The notes beneath the pieces were generated by a model. The model saw nothing but the letters and a program-made list of their open reading frames with translations, was not told the origin of the DNA and ran no database searches. A program made the position numbers and the translations under genes. Shown piece after piece: positions 1 to 9,036 of a DNA stretch of 64,000 nucleotides. Source of the DNA: Bacillota bacterium (GTDB lineage Bacteria; Actinomycetota; Aquicultoria; Aquicultorales; Aquicultoraceae). The first letter of the stretch is position 1, and every line of letters begins with the position of its first letter. The stretch is from contig JAIMBH010000001.1 of NCBI GenBank assembly GCA_023511485.1, positions 123,439-187,438 on the forward strand. Reading direction: 5' to 3'.

Positions 1-1225
1 TAAGCTTGCGTGTTATCGTGTCGATAATGCGCTTGCTAAATACCAATCCCTCAAGGAGGGAGTTGCTTGCCAGGCGGTTTGCACCGTGCACGCCGGTGCA
101 TGCCACTTCCCCGGTTGCATACAGCTCTGCAATATCGGTCTGCCCATTTAAGTCGGTTTTTACTCCACCTATCGTATAGTGAGCTGCAGGTCGAACCGGA
201 ATCAGGTCCTTAGAGATATCAATGCCGGCCTCTAAGCAGTGCCTCCAAATTGTTGGAAACTTCTCTTTTAAAGTGGTCTTCGGAATATGTGTTGCGTCCA
301 GATACACCGGGCCTTCATTGCATTTTTTCATCGCCTGGATCATCTCGCGAGTCACTATATCCCTAGGCCCGAGCTCAGCCAACGGATGCCTCCCAATCAT
401 AAACCGCTCGCCATTGCAATCCCTTAAATATGCCCCCTCCCCGCGTAAAGCTTCCGTGATAAGAAAACGCGGCATTGAGTCGTCATCAAGTGCAGTGGGG
501 TGAAACTGTATGAATTCCATATCAAGCAAAGTTGCTCCGGCTCGGTAGGCCATAGCCATTCCATCGCCAGTAGAGATCTTTGGATTAGTCGTAACAGAAA
601 ATACCTGCCCTGCACCACCAGAGGCTAAAATAACTGCTCTTGCCAAGTGCAGTACAAGCCGGCCAGACTGCTCATCAAGACAGATTACACCGACACATCG
701 CCCTTTATCCACTACAATATCAAGTGCAAATCTATGCTCAAAAACCTGCACACTTTGCCAGGCACTAGCTGTCCTTATCAATGTCGCCTCGATCTCGCTT
801 CCAGTTGAGTCTCCCGAATGTAAAACCCGTGCAAGACGATGCCCGCCTTCCCTTGAAAGGCCGATCTGATTACCATCCCAATCAAAATTGGCTCCAAGCC
901 CGATAAGTTCACCTATGCGATCCGAAGCCTCATTTACAAGAACATCGACCGCATTTTGGTCGCAAAGCCCGGCTCCGGCTTCCAGAGTATCTTTTAAGTG
1001 CAGTCTTGGAGAATCCTCGGGGCTTATTGCAGTTGCCACCCCTCCCTGGGCATACCAGGTTGCCGTTTCTTTAAGCTCACCCTTTGTGACAAGCGCAACG
1101 TCGAATTGCTTAGATATCCCCAATGCAGCAGAAAGACCCGCTACGCCGCTGCCCACAACAACGACATCGGTCTTTACTTTATCTAATTTTTCGGAGTTGA
1201 AGTTAACTAGGTATCTAGGGATCAT
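1..1225 (-). CDS. nadB: L-aspartate oxidase NadB (C-terminus outside window)
   Basis: NadB oxidises L-aspartate to iminoaspartate with FAD, the first step of NAD synthesis, and hands the product to NadA encoded just upstream. Reading from an ATG at 1225, about 408 residues run open to the left edge, so the gene is cut by the window and is not a pseudogene. Near residue 25 is the dinucleotide-binding stretch GSGVAGLSAA, followed by TWYAQGGVA, and further on EFIQFHPTAL and REGGH motifs typical of aspartate oxidase rather than of fumarate reductase in this nadA context. Spacing to nadA is 69 bp, filled by a palindromic repeat. The Shine-Dalgarno sequence is weak (TGAGAAA). Operon with nadA is likely. 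Confidence 0.93.
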   Translation of the reverse strand, partial: MIPRYLVNFNSEKLDKVKTDVVVVGSGVAGLSAALGISKQFDVALVTKGELKETATWYAQGGVATAISPEDSPRLHLKDTLEAGAGLCDQNAVDVLVNEASDRIGELIGLGANFDWDGNQIGLSREGGHRLARVLHSGDSTGSEIEATLIRTASAWQSVQVFEHRFALDIVVDKGRCVGVICLDEQSGRLVLHLARAVILASGGAGQVFSVTTNPKISTGDGMAMAYRAGATLLDMEFIQFHPTALDDDSMPRFLITEALRGEGAYLRDCNGERFMIGRHPLAELGPRDIVTREMIQAMKKCNEGPVYLDATHIPKTTLKEKFPTIWRHCLEAGIDISKDLIPVRPAAHYTIGGVKTDLNGQTDIAELYATGEVACTGVHGANRLASNSLLEGLVFSKRIIDTITRKL

Positions 1226-1245
1226 TTTCTCAAAACGCCATCAGC

Positions 1246-1294
1246 CTACAGTTTTCAGCTATCAGCTTGTCTCATAAAAGCTGATGGCTGATAG
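1246..1294. repeat. Palindromic intergenic repeat between nadA and nadB
   Basis: Inverted repeat with arms at about 1256-1268 and 1278-1296, built from the units CAGCTATCAGCTT and AAGCTGATGGCTGATAGCT. A sequence of the same kind lies between fliG and fliF (25029-25093). It abuts the nadA stop codon. No T-run follows on the minus strand, so it is not a clear terminator. Confidence 0.6.
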
Positions 1295-2209
1295 CTAAAC
1301 TATTTCCAACATCCTATCTATCGCCAGCTTTGCACGCACTGCTATATCTTCCGGTACTTTTATTACATGCTCCATATCCTGCAGGGCGAATAAAACCTTC
1401 TCAAGGGTAGTCCTTTTCATATTCGGGCATACCGCACGCTCGTATGCTGGGTAGAATTTCTTTCCGGGATTTTCTTTTTCAAGCCGGTGAAGTATTCCAA
1501 CTTCCGTACCGATAATAAACTCCTCGGCATCTGTTTCCCTGCAGTACCGCAGAATCCCTTCAGTACTGGCTACTGCGTCGGCAAGCTCAACCGTTTCGGT
1601 TAAGCACTCTGGGTGAACTACAACTAAAGCCTCTGGGTGCGCTTCTTTCTGCTTCACTACCTCCGCTGCGGTTATCCTGCGATGTGTCGGACAAAAACCT
1701 TTCCAAAGGTGTATCTTCTTTGATGTTTTTGTCGCAGCGTAATAGCCTAGATGCTGGTCCGGAGTAAAGATAATCTCATCAGAATCGATCGCCTCTACAA
1801 CTTTTAGCGCATTTGCCGACGTGCAGCAGTAATCGGTCTCAGCCTTTACTTCAGCACTAGAGTTCACATAGGTTACAACCGGCACTCCAGAGTGCAGTGC
1901 TTTGAACTCACGCAGTTGCGCCGCTGTTATCATGTCTGCCATCGGGCAGCCCGCATTTATATCAGGTAGAAGAACGGTTTTCTGCGGCGAGAGAATTGCG
2001 GCTGTCTCGGCCATGAAATGAACCCCGCAAAAGACAATGATATCGGCATCTGTACTGGCCGCCTGCTGGCTCAAACGGAGAGAATCGCCGACAAAATCGG
2101 CAATATCTTGAACCTCGCCTATCTGGTAATTATGAGCAAGGATTATCGCGTTTTTTTCTTTCTTAAGCTTAAGAATCTCGTTAATCATATTAAGATCACA
2201 GCTATCCAA
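1295..2209 (-). CDS. nadA: Quinolinate synthase NadA
   Basis: NadA condenses iminoaspartate with dihydroxyacetone phosphate to quinolinate using an oxygen-sensitive 4Fe-4S cluster. The 304-residue protein shows the three cluster cysteine regions of the family: [11 protein letters not shown] (about residue 80), CCTSANA (about 127) and [11 protein letters not shown] (about 265), plus the AHNYQ motif near the start. Length is normal. The start is TTG at 2209, chosen because GGAGG lies nine bases upstream; the first ATG is seven codons further in. It is followed by nadB in the same direction. Dependence on the cluster fits a largely anaerobic life, which is inference. Confidence 0.96.
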   Translation of the reverse strand: MDSCDLNMINEILKLKKEKNAIILAHNYQIGEVQDIADFVGDSLRLSQQAASTDADIIVFCGVHFMAETAAILSPQKTVLLPDINAGCPMADMITAAQLREFKALHSGVPVVTYVNSSAEVKAETDYCCTSANALKVVEAIDSDEIIFTPDQHLGYYAATKTSKKIHLWKGFCPTHRRITAAEVVKQKEAHPEALVVVHPECLTETVELADAVASTEGILRYCRETDAEEFIIGTEVGILHRLEKENPGKKFYPAYERAVCPNMKRTTLEKVLFALQDMEHVIKVPEDIAVRAKLAIDRMLEIV

Positions 2210-2233
2210 ACTTAAAAACCTCCGATTTTAATG

Positions 2234-2312
2234 GTTGCTCAGTTGCCAGTTGACAATGCTGCAGTTAATATTTCTTTCTGCAGCACTACTTCACTAAGTA
2301 GCACTGAGCAAC
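2234..2312. repeat. Imperfect inverted repeat upstream of nadA
   Basis: GTTGCTCAGT at 2234-2243 is complementary to ACTGAGCAAC at 2303-2312. Inside lie two CTGCAG palindromes (2259-2264, 2278-2283) and a shorter hairpin around CTACTT/AAGTAG. It fills most of the 113 bp between folK and nadA and resembles the other palindromic filler sequences of the window. Confidence 0.5.
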
Positions 2313-2322
2313 TCTCAAGATA

Positions 2323-2832
2323 TTATACTGCCCTCAAGTTCAAACTGCCAATTTTCTTAATGCCCTGCCCTGCGACTTTATCTAGATATGCGCGGATAAA
2401 ACCGTTGCCGGGCAGCTCAATATCGGGCTCTATCTCAACCAACGGCACCAGAACAAAAGCCCGATTTAGCATCTCAGGATGCGGGACCTTAAGGTCTTCC
2501 TCGTCGATCTGGGCTTCGCTGTAGATTATGATATCGACATCTATTGTTCTGGGTCCCCAATGCAATTGTCTTTGCCTCCCCAGCTTTGCCTCAACCTTCT
2601 GGGCAAGGGCAAGCAAATCATGTGGAGAAAGGCCGGTTTTAACTTTAACTATTATGTTATAAAAGTTGCCCTGCGGCACATCTCCAATAGGCTCGGTTTC
2701 ATAAACTGAAGAAACTTTTATAATATTTACGCCTGGTGTAGTCCCTATTATCTGTACCGCCTCTTTAAGATATCCCTGGCGGTCGCCCAGATTTGAGCCC
2801 AAACTTAAATAAGCTAGCTCCATATATACCAC
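2323..2832 (-). CDS. folK: HPPK, folate pyrophosphokinase FolK
   Basis: FolK transfers pyrophosphate from ATP to 6-hydroxymethyl-7,8-dihydropterin, making the substrate for FolP, which is encoded directly upstream. The protein is about 166-169 residues, the normal length. It has the N-terminal YLSLGSNLGDR motif and the signature GPRTIDVDIIIY near residue 95, whose two aspartates bind magnesium. The longest reading starts with GTG at 2832; an ATG at 2823 is equally possible, and neither has a clear ribosome binding site. The folP stop is only two bases upstream, so translation is probably coupled. folB (dihydroneopterin aldolase), which usually sits between folP and folK, is missing here. Confidence 0.95.
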   Translation of the reverse strand: MVYMELAYLSLGSNLGDRQGYLKEAVQIIGTTPGVNIIKVSSVYETEPIGDVPQGNFYNIIVKVKTGLSPHDLLALAQKVEAKLGRQRQLHWGPRTIDVDIIIYSEAQIDEEDLKVPHPEMLNRAFVLVPLVEIEPDIELPGNGFIRAYLDKVAGQGIKKIGSLNLRAV

Positions 2833-2834
2833 GC

Positions 2835-4034
2835 TTAAGATTTCTGCCTTTTTATGGCGTCGGCTACTTTACATGCCCTGGCAACATTTATTACATCATG
2901 CACGCGAACAATGTTTGCACCCTGCGTAATGCCATATACTACACTTGCAATCGTACCCTCGACTCTCTCCTCCGGGCCGAGGTCAAGAATCTTGCCGATA
3001 AATGCCTTGCGTGACGTGCCAAGCACTATTGGATATCCCAGGCTCTTAAATTCTGCAAGACGGTTTATTATCTGCAAGTTGTGTTCCATTGTCTTTCCAA
3101 AGCCAATGCCGGGATCAATCAGTATTTTGTTCCGGTCGAGGCCGGACTCAACAGCTTTTTCCGCCTGCCTATCCAACCAGTCACAAATCTCTGCCACAAC
3201 ATCTTCATATGACGGGTTTAACTGCATATCGCGCGGCGTCCCCTTCATATGCATAATAATCACCGGGACATTGTGCTCAACCGCAACCTTAATCATGCCT
3301 TCATTCCGCAAGCCGCTAATATCGTTAATTATCGAAGCACCCGCATCTAGCGCCATCTTTGCCACCTCCGGCTTGTAGGTATCGATAGAGATGGGAATAT
3401 CAATTTTACCGGCCAGCGCCTCGATAACCGGTATTGTGCGGTTAAGCTCCTCTTCCAAAGATACGGGCTCCGCACCCGGCCGGGTCGACTCACCGCCGAT
3501 ATCGATAATATCGGCGCCATCGGATACCATTTGCCGTGCATGAGCAATTGCTATATCCCGCTCAAAGAACCGACCGGCATCAGAAAACGAATCCGGTGTT
3601 ACGTTTAAAACGCCCATGATATGGGTTTTTGCAGAGAGATCGATTGTAAACCGACCTGCTCTTAGTACCGGCGGTCTGCTGTCATAATTGCTAAGCACCG
3701 TTACTATTTTTTGCGCAAGCTTTGGTAAGCCAAAGGGCTGCAAGGAGAGTTTCTGGCACAGCTCATCAAACTGGCGAAGTGTTCCCATCAGGATCATATC
3801 GACCTCGTGCAAATCCATTTTATAAAGGTCCCAGGGAGCCGCAGCCTCCCCGCCGCGCGAGAGCATCTCCTGCTTTACTATATTTGCAGCGCGGGGATCT
3901 ATACCGGATATTTTTATAACACGGTGGATCGCCTTAGGAGCCATTATTCTTATGCCATGTGTGGATACCCTGAGCTTTTTTAGCTCCTCCTCGGCAACGT
4001 GGTGGTTTTCTATATTTATAACTCTAGGATTCAT
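2835..4034 (-). CDS. folP: Dihydropteroate synthase FolP with N-terminal extension
   Basis: FolP joins para-aminobenzoate to hydroxymethyl-dihydropterin pyrophosphate and is the sulfonamide target. The catalytic TIM barrel begins near residue 140 with MGVLNVTPDSFSD and continues with DIGGESTRPGA, ISIDTYK, MHMKGTP, DPGIGFGKT and LGTSRKAFIG, all intact. The 399 residues exceed the usual 270-290 because of a leader of about 130 residues without a motif I recognise; such long forms occur in other anaerobes. I chose ATG at 4034; an upstream in-frame TTG at 4061 has no ribosome binding site. Transcribed from folE towards folK. Confidence 0.95.
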   Translation of the reverse strand: MNPRVINIENHHVAEEELKKLRVSTHGIRIMAPKAIHRVIKISGIDPRAANIVKQEMLSRGGEAAAPWDLYKMDLHEVDMILMGTLRQFDELCQKLSLQPFGLPKLAQKIVTVLSNYDSRPPVLRAGRFTIDLSAKTHIMGVLNVTPDSFSDAGRFFERDIAIAHARQMVSDGADIIDIGGESTRPGAEPVSLEEELNRTIPVIEALAGKIDIPISIDTYKPEVAKMALDAGASIINDISGLRNEGMIKVAVEHNVPVIIMHMKGTPRDMQLNPSYEDVVAEICDWLDRQAEKAVESGLDRNKILIDPGIGFGKTMEHNLQIINRLAEFKSLGYPIVLGTSRKAFIGKILDLGPEERVEGTIASVVYGITQGANIVRVHDVINVARACKVADAIKRQKS

Positions 4035-4085
4035 CCTTATCTTTTTCCCTAATACAGCCAAGTAGCCGGCAATATTGAACAGCCT

Positions 4086-4649
4086 TTATCTTCCATTTAT
4101 CAGCGAAAGCGCCTCCATACGCGCTGCCGTGCGCTTTCTAAACTGACCTCTTACAGCAGATGTGACCGTTACAGCACCCGGCTTCTTAACGCCGCGCATC
4201 GTCATGCACAAGTGCTCGGCCTCAACAACAACCATAACCCCTAGCGGATTTAGGGCCTCGACTAAGGCGTCAGCTATCTGGGTTGTAAGTCTTTCTTGGA
4301 CCTGAAGCCTTTTAGCGAACACATCGACAATTCTAGCCAGCTTACTGATACCTGTAATACGACCATCCTCACTAGGTATATAAGCAACATGAGCCTTTCC
4401 GATGAAAGGCATCATATGATGTTCGCAAACTGAATAAAGCGGGATATCCCTTACCATAATCATCTCGTCATGATCTTCTCCAAAAGTTACACCCAAAACC
4501 TCGATAGGGTTCTGAGTCATGCCACTTAAGATCTCCTCGTACATGGCCGCCACGCGCCTCGGCGTGTCTCTTAGGCCCTCACGCTCAAGGTCCTCACCAA
4601 TCCCTTCAAGGATTAGCCTAACCCCCTGCTGGATTTTCTCTTTATCCAA
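4086..4649 (-). CDS. folE: GTP cyclohydrolase I FolE
   Basis: FolE converts GTP to dihydroneopterin triphosphate, the entry step of folate synthesis. The 187-residue protein matches the family length. It shows [10 protein letters not shown] (zinc ligands Cys and His), the [11 protein letters not shown] helix, and [13 protein letters not shown] with the second zinc cysteine. The start is TTG at 4649, supported by GGAG eight bases upstream; there is no ATG nearby. It begins after a strong terminator that closes the ftsH transcript, so folE-folP-folK probably have their own promoter in 4650-4790. Confidence 0.97.
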   Translation of the reverse strand: MDKEKIQQGVRLILEGIGEDLEREGLRDTPRRVAAMYEEILSGMTQNPIEVLGVTFGEDHDEMIMVRDIPLYSVCEHHMMPFIGKAHVAYIPSEDGRITGISKLARIVDVFAKRLQVQERLTTQIADALVEALNPLGVMVVVEAEHLCMTMRGVKKPGAVTVTSAVRGQFRKRTAARMEALSLINGR

Positions 4650-4691
4650 TTAATAAGCTCCTTTCAGCTTATTTTGCCTTAGATATACTAA

Positions 4692-4709
4692 GCAGCCCTA
4701 AAGGGCTGC
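4692..4709. repeat. Short palindrome of the GCAG-CCC type
   Basis: GCAGCCCT (4692-4699) and AGGGCTGC (4702-4709) form a nearly perfect palindrome followed by ACTACTTCTGG and pyrimidine-rich filler. Related palindromes occur at 51788-51805 and 51845-51857 upstream of the flgM-side genes, so this is a dispersed intergenic sequence family. Confidence 0.55.
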
Positions 4710-4794
4710 ACTACTTCTGGATTCTGGCCTCTGACCTCCCAGCTTCTCCCTATTATTATGCCATATTTAGGAATTTTTGCGAATAAGTAAAGAC

Positions 4795-4825
4795 AAGAAA
4801 GGCCACCTTTGAGGTGGCCTTTCTT
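4795..4825 (-). terminator. Rho-independent terminator of ftsH
   Basis: A perfect 13-bp stem (4795-4807 with 4813-4825) and a 5-base loop. Its centre is AAAGGCCACC/GGTGGCCTTT. It begins 19 bases after the ftsH stop, and on the minus strand the stem ends in CTTTCTTGTCTTT, giving a T-rich tail. The stem is symmetrical enough to work on both strands. Confidence 0.9.
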
Positions 4826-4843
4826 ATTAATCAAGCTTTAAGA

Positions 4844-6766
4844 TTAGCCTTCAACTGGTCTTAGCTTGCCTGGGATATCTACTGCTCCCTTGGCTGGCTT
4901 GGCCTCAGCAGCAGCTTCATGCGCTTTACCCTCTGGGGTAGCTTTAGCGCCATTAAGCAGCTCTTTACCCTCGAGAATACGCTGAAGCTCCTCTTTTTCG
5001 AGAGTTTCTCTCTCGATCAATGCTTTTGCGATATTGTCAAGAACTGCTCTTTTCTCGGTCAAAATCTGCTTAGCTCTCTTAAACGCCTCATCAACCATAC
5101 GCCTTATTTCTTTATCTATCTCATAAGCGATCTCTGGACTATAATCTGGATGAGATGCAAAATCACGGCCCAGAAACACCTGATCCTGTTTCTGTCCAAG
5201 GGTTAGAGGCCCTAACTTCTCGCTCATTCCATACTCACAGACCATCTGGCGTGCGATTTTTGTAGCGCGCTCAAGGTCGTTATGTGCACCAGTTGTAACA
5301 TCTCCAAAGACCATCTCTTCAGCTACGCGACCGCCGAGAAAAACAGCAAGGTTGCTAGTGAGCTCGGTTTTTGAAACCAGGAACCTATCTTCAGTTGGCA
5401 GCTGCAGGGTATATCCAAGTGCTCTGCCCCTCGGGATGATCGATATCTTGTGAACCGGATCGGTGTTCTCAAGTGTGTGCGCTACTAGGGCATGTCCCCC
5501 CTCATGATAAGCGATAATCTCTTTTTCCTTGTCGCTTATCAGGCGTGTCTTACGCTCCGGCCCCGCGACCACGCGATCGATAGATTCTTCAAGCTCGAGC
5601 ATATCGATCTCCTTTTTGCCATGTCTTGCAGCAAGAAGCGCAGCTTCATTTACAAGATTGGCAAGGTCGGCACCGGTAAACCCCGGCGTCCTCCGAGCCA
5701 GCACGTCAAGGTCGACATCTTTAGCCAGAGGCTTTCCTTTAACGTGAACTTTTAATATCCCAAGCCTTCCAGCAAGGTCCGGCCTGTCGACAACTATCTG
5801 GCGGTCAAACCTGCCCGGGCGCAAAAGCGCCGGGTCAAGAATATCCGGCCTGTTTGTAGCAGCGATGAGTATAACGTTATCTTTTATGTCAAAACCATCC
5901 ATCTCAACCAGCAACTGGTTAAGTGTCTGCTCGCGCTCATCATGTCCACCACCAAGTCCTGCGCCCCTATGGCGGCCGACGGCATCTATCTCATCCATAA
6001 AGATAATGCACGGAGCATTCGCCTTAGCCTGTTCAAAGAGGTCACGCACTCTGGACGCGCCGACACCGACAAACATCTCGACAAAGTCCGAGCCGCTTAT
6101 TGAAAAGAACGGGACTCCAGCTTCGCCTGCCACTGCCCTTGCAAGAAGCGTCTTGCCGGATCCAGGTGGGCCGTAAAGCAGCACACCCTTCGGAATCTTT
6201 GCACCGAGTGCTTGGAACTTAGCCGGATTTGCCAAGAATTCCTTGATCTCGTGCAGCTCTTCGACAGCCTCGTCAACGCCGGCAACGTCCTTAAACGTTA
6301 CCCGAGGCTGATCTTTAGTAAGCCGTTTCGCCCGGCTTTTGCCAAACGACATGACCTTATTGCCGCCGCCCTGCATTTGCTGCAGCATAAACATCCAGAT
6401 GGCCAGGATTAAAACAAACGGCAAGAAGTTCAGGGCAATGCTAAGCAGAACCGACTCTCTCTGTGGATCAACGCCAACAATTACATTATTCCTTTGCAGC
6501 TTTGGAATAAGCGTCTGATCCTGAGATGGATAATAAAGTGTAAACTTTGCGCCTTTATTGAAATTTGGCTTGTACTCGCCATCGATCCGGTGGTCCCTGT
6601 CAAAGATCATTACACGCGCAACGTGTCCCTGATCGACCTGCTTTACAAAATCTGTATATTGCAGCTGATCCGGTTTCGGCGGTGATTTAAATACTTGCGC
6701 AGCAAGTATGACAGCAACCAGAATGATCACAAACCAAAAACCGGCGCTCCTAAAAAGCCTTTTCAA
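4844..6766 (-). CDS. ftsH: ATP-dependent zinc metalloprotease FtsH
   Basis: FtsH is a membrane-bound AAA+ protease that degrades misfolded membrane proteins and regulators. Two membrane helices are visible (about residues 9-26 and 108-130) flanking an external segment. Then come Walker A GPPGSGKT, Walker B IIFMDEID, the second region of homology with RPGRFDRQI, and the zinc motif HEGGH near residue 425. At 640 residues it has normal length with a low-complexity, alanine- and lysine-rich tail. The start is TTG at 6766, with a G-rich ribosome binding site (GAGGGGG) upstream. It lies between hpt and folE; a strong terminator follows it. Confidence 0.97.
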   Translation of the reverse strand: MKRLFRSAGFWFVIILVAVILAAQVFKSPPKPDQLQYTDFVKQVDQGHVARVMIFDRDHRIDGEYKPNFNKGAKFTLYYPSQDQTLIPKLQRNNVIVGVDPQRESVLLSIALNFLPFVLILAIWMFMLQQMQGGGNKVMSFGKSRAKRLTKDQPRVTFKDVAGVDEAVEELHEIKEFLANPAKFQALGAKIPKGVLLYGPPGSGKTLLARAVAGEAGVPFFSISGSDFVEMFVGVGASRVRDLFEQAKANAPCIIFMDEIDAVGRHRGAGLGGGHDEREQTLNQLLVEMDGFDIKDNVILIAATNRPDILDPALLRPGRFDRQIVVDRPDLAGRLGILKVHVKGKPLAKDVDLDVLARRTPGFTGADLANLVNEAALLAARHGKKEIDMLELEESIDRVVAGPERKTRLISDKEKEIIAYHEGGHALVAHTLENTDPVHKISIIPRGRALGYTLQLPTEDRFLVSKTELTSNLAVFLGGRVAEEMVFGDVTTGAHNDLERATKIARQMVCEYGMSEKLGPLTLGQKQDQVFLGRDFASHPDYSPEIAYEIDKEIRRMVDEAFKRAKQILTEKRAVLDNIAKALIERETLEKEELQRILEGKELLNGAKATPEGKAHEAAAEAKPAKGAVDIPGKLRPVEG

Positions 6767-6958
6767 ATAATATCCCCCTCGTTTGTTTCATACAAAAATG
6801 CTAACATAATTGCGACCTATCTACAATTTGAAGCATACTGCCCATCTAATTTACTTTGCTTACAAATAACCTTTCAGCAAGAAACCGAGAGCTAAAAATC
6901 TAGGATAAGTTCTTAAAATTTTTTTGACTCCTGAGTGCTAGATTCTGGCTTCTTTCTC
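6767..6958. other. Intergenic stretch hpt-ftsH
   Basis: 192 bases without a gene. The right end (about 6925-6955) carries the pyrimidine-rich filler CTCCTGAGTGCTAGATTCTGG, similar to 4715-4750 after the folE palindrome. No convincing promoter is seen; an ftsH promoter may lie here. Confidence 0.4.
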
Positions 6959-7537
6959 TTATGATAGCCCATTATTTTCGTAAATGGATCGCTTAAGAGT
7001 CCCGATAAAAGGCAGGTTTCTGTATCTCTGCGCGAAGTCCAGGCCGTAGCCGACTACAAACATGCTTGGAACAGTAAAGCCCACATATTTTGGCTTTATC
7101 GGAACGCTTTGCTTGCCCTCCTTTACGATAAGCGAACATATCTCTAAGCTTGCCGGACGTCTCGAACTTAAATTTTTCGTCAAGTAATTTAAGGTAAGAC
7201 CACTATCAAGTATATCCTCGACAATCAAGACATGCCTGCCTTCGATATCCTCGTCAAGGTCTTTAAGAATCCTTACAACACCCGATGTTGTTGATGAAGA
7301 GCCGTAACTTGATATTGCGATAAAATCAGTCTCAGCAGGGATGCTAAGCTCTCTTATAAGATCAGCAAGGAAAACAAAGGCCCCTCTTAAAATGCCTACA
7401 AGTACAAGGTCCTTCCCTTTGTAATCCTCGCTTACTTGCCGCCCAAGCTCAACTACCCTGCGCTTTATTTGCTCAGATGTTAAGAGAACGTCTTTAATAT
7501 CATCGGTTACAGACTGCTCGGCTGCATTTACCTCCAT
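6959..7537 (-). CDS. hpt: Hypoxanthine phosphoribosyltransferase Hpt
   Basis: Salvages hypoxanthine and guanine to IMP and GMP with PRPP. The 192 residues contain the PRPP-binding signature VLIVEDILDSGLTL near residue 105, a DFIAISSYG flexible-loop segment and VGYGLDFAQRYRNL near the C-terminus, all diagnostic of the family. Start ATG at 7537 follows a strong AGGAGG. The position between tilS and ftsH is the classic Gram-positive order, in which TilS and Hpt are often co-transcribed. Confidence 0.96.
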   Translation of the reverse strand: MEVNAAEQSVTDDIKDVLLTSEQIKRRVVELGRQVSEDYKGKDLVLVGILRGAFVFLADLIRELSIPAETDFIAISSYGSSSTTSGVVRILKDLDEDIEGRHVLIVEDILDSGLTLNYLTKNLSSRRPASLEICSLIVKEGKQSVPIKPKYVGFTVPSMFVVGYGLDFAQRYRNLPFIGTLKRSIYENNGLS

Positions 7538-7606
7538 TGTTCCTCCTGTTTGGTTCTTTGTTCTATATCACCAATTGGGCCAGGATAAAACCAATATAGC
7601 CCATTT

Positions 7607-9007
7607 TTATTGCCTAAGCTTTAAGACCAGTACTTGTTTTGTGTCTTCGGTTACTTTAAACCGGTCGTCAATGCGAAACCCAGCTACCCAGATCACCTTA
7701 TCATCACCGACTACGATCGGAATCCGATCCCGCTCCCTTCTAGGAACCTTCTCATCAACAAGAAAATCCTGTAATTTCTTTTCTCCCACCATACCAAACG
7801 GCATAAAAGCATCGCCAGGTTTGCGGGTTCGAACTTTAAGTTTCGGCGGAACCTTTTCCGCGTCTAAATGGGCGACATTGCCATTTTTCTCAAACTTAAG
7901 TTCGCGTGGGCTTATGTGTTCTGCCTCAATCGCAATTCCCAGGGGCTCAATAAAAGTGATACCGGGAATTTTTAACTCCGTAACTTCAAGCTTTGGTGCT
8001 GCAAATAAATGTTTTTTGGCAAAAACCAACTGCTCATATTCCGTAAATACAATAATGTTTCCCGGAAGTTCAAGCTCAAATCGGGCCGGAACTTCGCTTA
8101 AGCCACGCAAGATAGCTTCCACATGCTTAAACTCGATACCCCGCAAATCGGATTTCACCCATTTGATTGACTTACGCACAAGCCGGCGCCTCAGTGACAG
8201 GGATTGGGCCAGTAGTCCCTGTATAGGCATACGCACAATCTCATTGCCCACATCGGCCAGAGCTTCAAAAACGGCATTCGTCAATTCATTTAAGTGGGAT
8301 TGGTCCTCGCGCACAACCTCGATGGTTTTAAGAAGAGACCCTCTAAATTGCGGGTTATAATCTGTTAGCAGGGGTATTAATTCATGCCTTATTTTGTTTC
8401 GCAAGATCGATAAATCTTCATTTGAGGCATCGATTCGAAAATCAAGCCCGTTATCTTTTATATATTCTAAAATATCGTCTTTTGTTATCTCAATAAAGGG
8501 TCTGATGTAGAGGTCTCTCACCGGCAGTATAGATACCAGCCCTTCAAGCCCGGCGCCTCTTATCAGGCGCATTAAAAACGTTTCGACCTGGTCGTCTGCG
8601 TGATGGCCAAGGGCTATTTTACTAGCTTTAATTTTCGCTGCAAGATCGCCCATCAAACGGTATCTGGCCTCACGAGCAGCCTCCTCTAGTGAAAGCTTGT
8701 TGCGCTCTGCCAGCTCCGGCACATCAAACCTCATCAGCGTTGACGAAACCCCAAGCTTAGATGCAAGCCCTGCGACGAACTGCGCATCTTCGGCAGCCTC
8801 CCTGCCTCTTATCTCGTGGTTTAGGTGGAAAACGTGAAGAGACAGACCATACACCGTTTCGACCTGCTTTAAGAAATGAAGTAGCGCAACGGAATCTGGA
8901 CCTCCGGAGACCGCAACGAGCACTTTGTCACCCGCTTCGAGCATCCGATACTTTTGGATTGTGCTTAAAACACGGTCGAAAAACCAGCTTTCGACCAAGA
9001 GCATCAC
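7607..9007 (-). CDS. tilS: tRNA(Ile)-lysidine synthase TilS
   Basis: TilS attaches lysine to C34 of the CAU-anticodon isoleucine tRNA so that it reads AUA codons, an essential reaction. The PP-loop ATP-binding motif AVSGGPDSVALLH lies near residue 33, HLNHEIRG near 80 and the GHHADDQVETFLMRL motif near 140; the C-terminal substrate-binding domain follows. 466 residues is typical. The GTG at 9007 and ATG at 9004 crowd the GAGG sequence, so the TTG at 8998 is a possible true start. The upstream gene is the binding lipoprotein, 29 bp away, and the next gene is hpt. Confidence 0.95.
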   Translation of the reverse strand: MMLLVESWFFDRVLSTIQKYRMLEAGDKVLVAVSGGPDSVALLHFLKQVETVYGLSLHVFHLNHEIRGREAAEDAQFVAGLASKLGVSSTLMRFDVPELAERNKLSLEEAAREARYRLMGDLAAKIKASKIALGHHADDQVETFLMRLIRGAGLEGLVSILPVRDLYIRPFIEITKDDILEYIKDNGLDFRIDASNEDLSILRNKIRHELIPLLTDYNPQFRGSLLKTIEVVREDQSHLNELTNAVFEALADVGNEIVRMPIQGLLAQSLSLRRRLVRKSIKWVKSDLRGIEFKHVEAILRGLSEVPARFELELPGNIIVFTEYEQLVFAKKHLFAAPKLEVTELKIPGITFIEPLGIAIEAEHISPRELKFEKNGNVAHLDAEKVPPKLKVRTRKPGDAFMPFGMVGEKKLQDFLVDEKVPRRERDRIPIVVGDDKVIWVAGFRIDDRFKVTEDTKQVLVLKLRQ

Positions 9008-9036
9008 CTCAACGGTACCCTAGGATACCGATTGAT

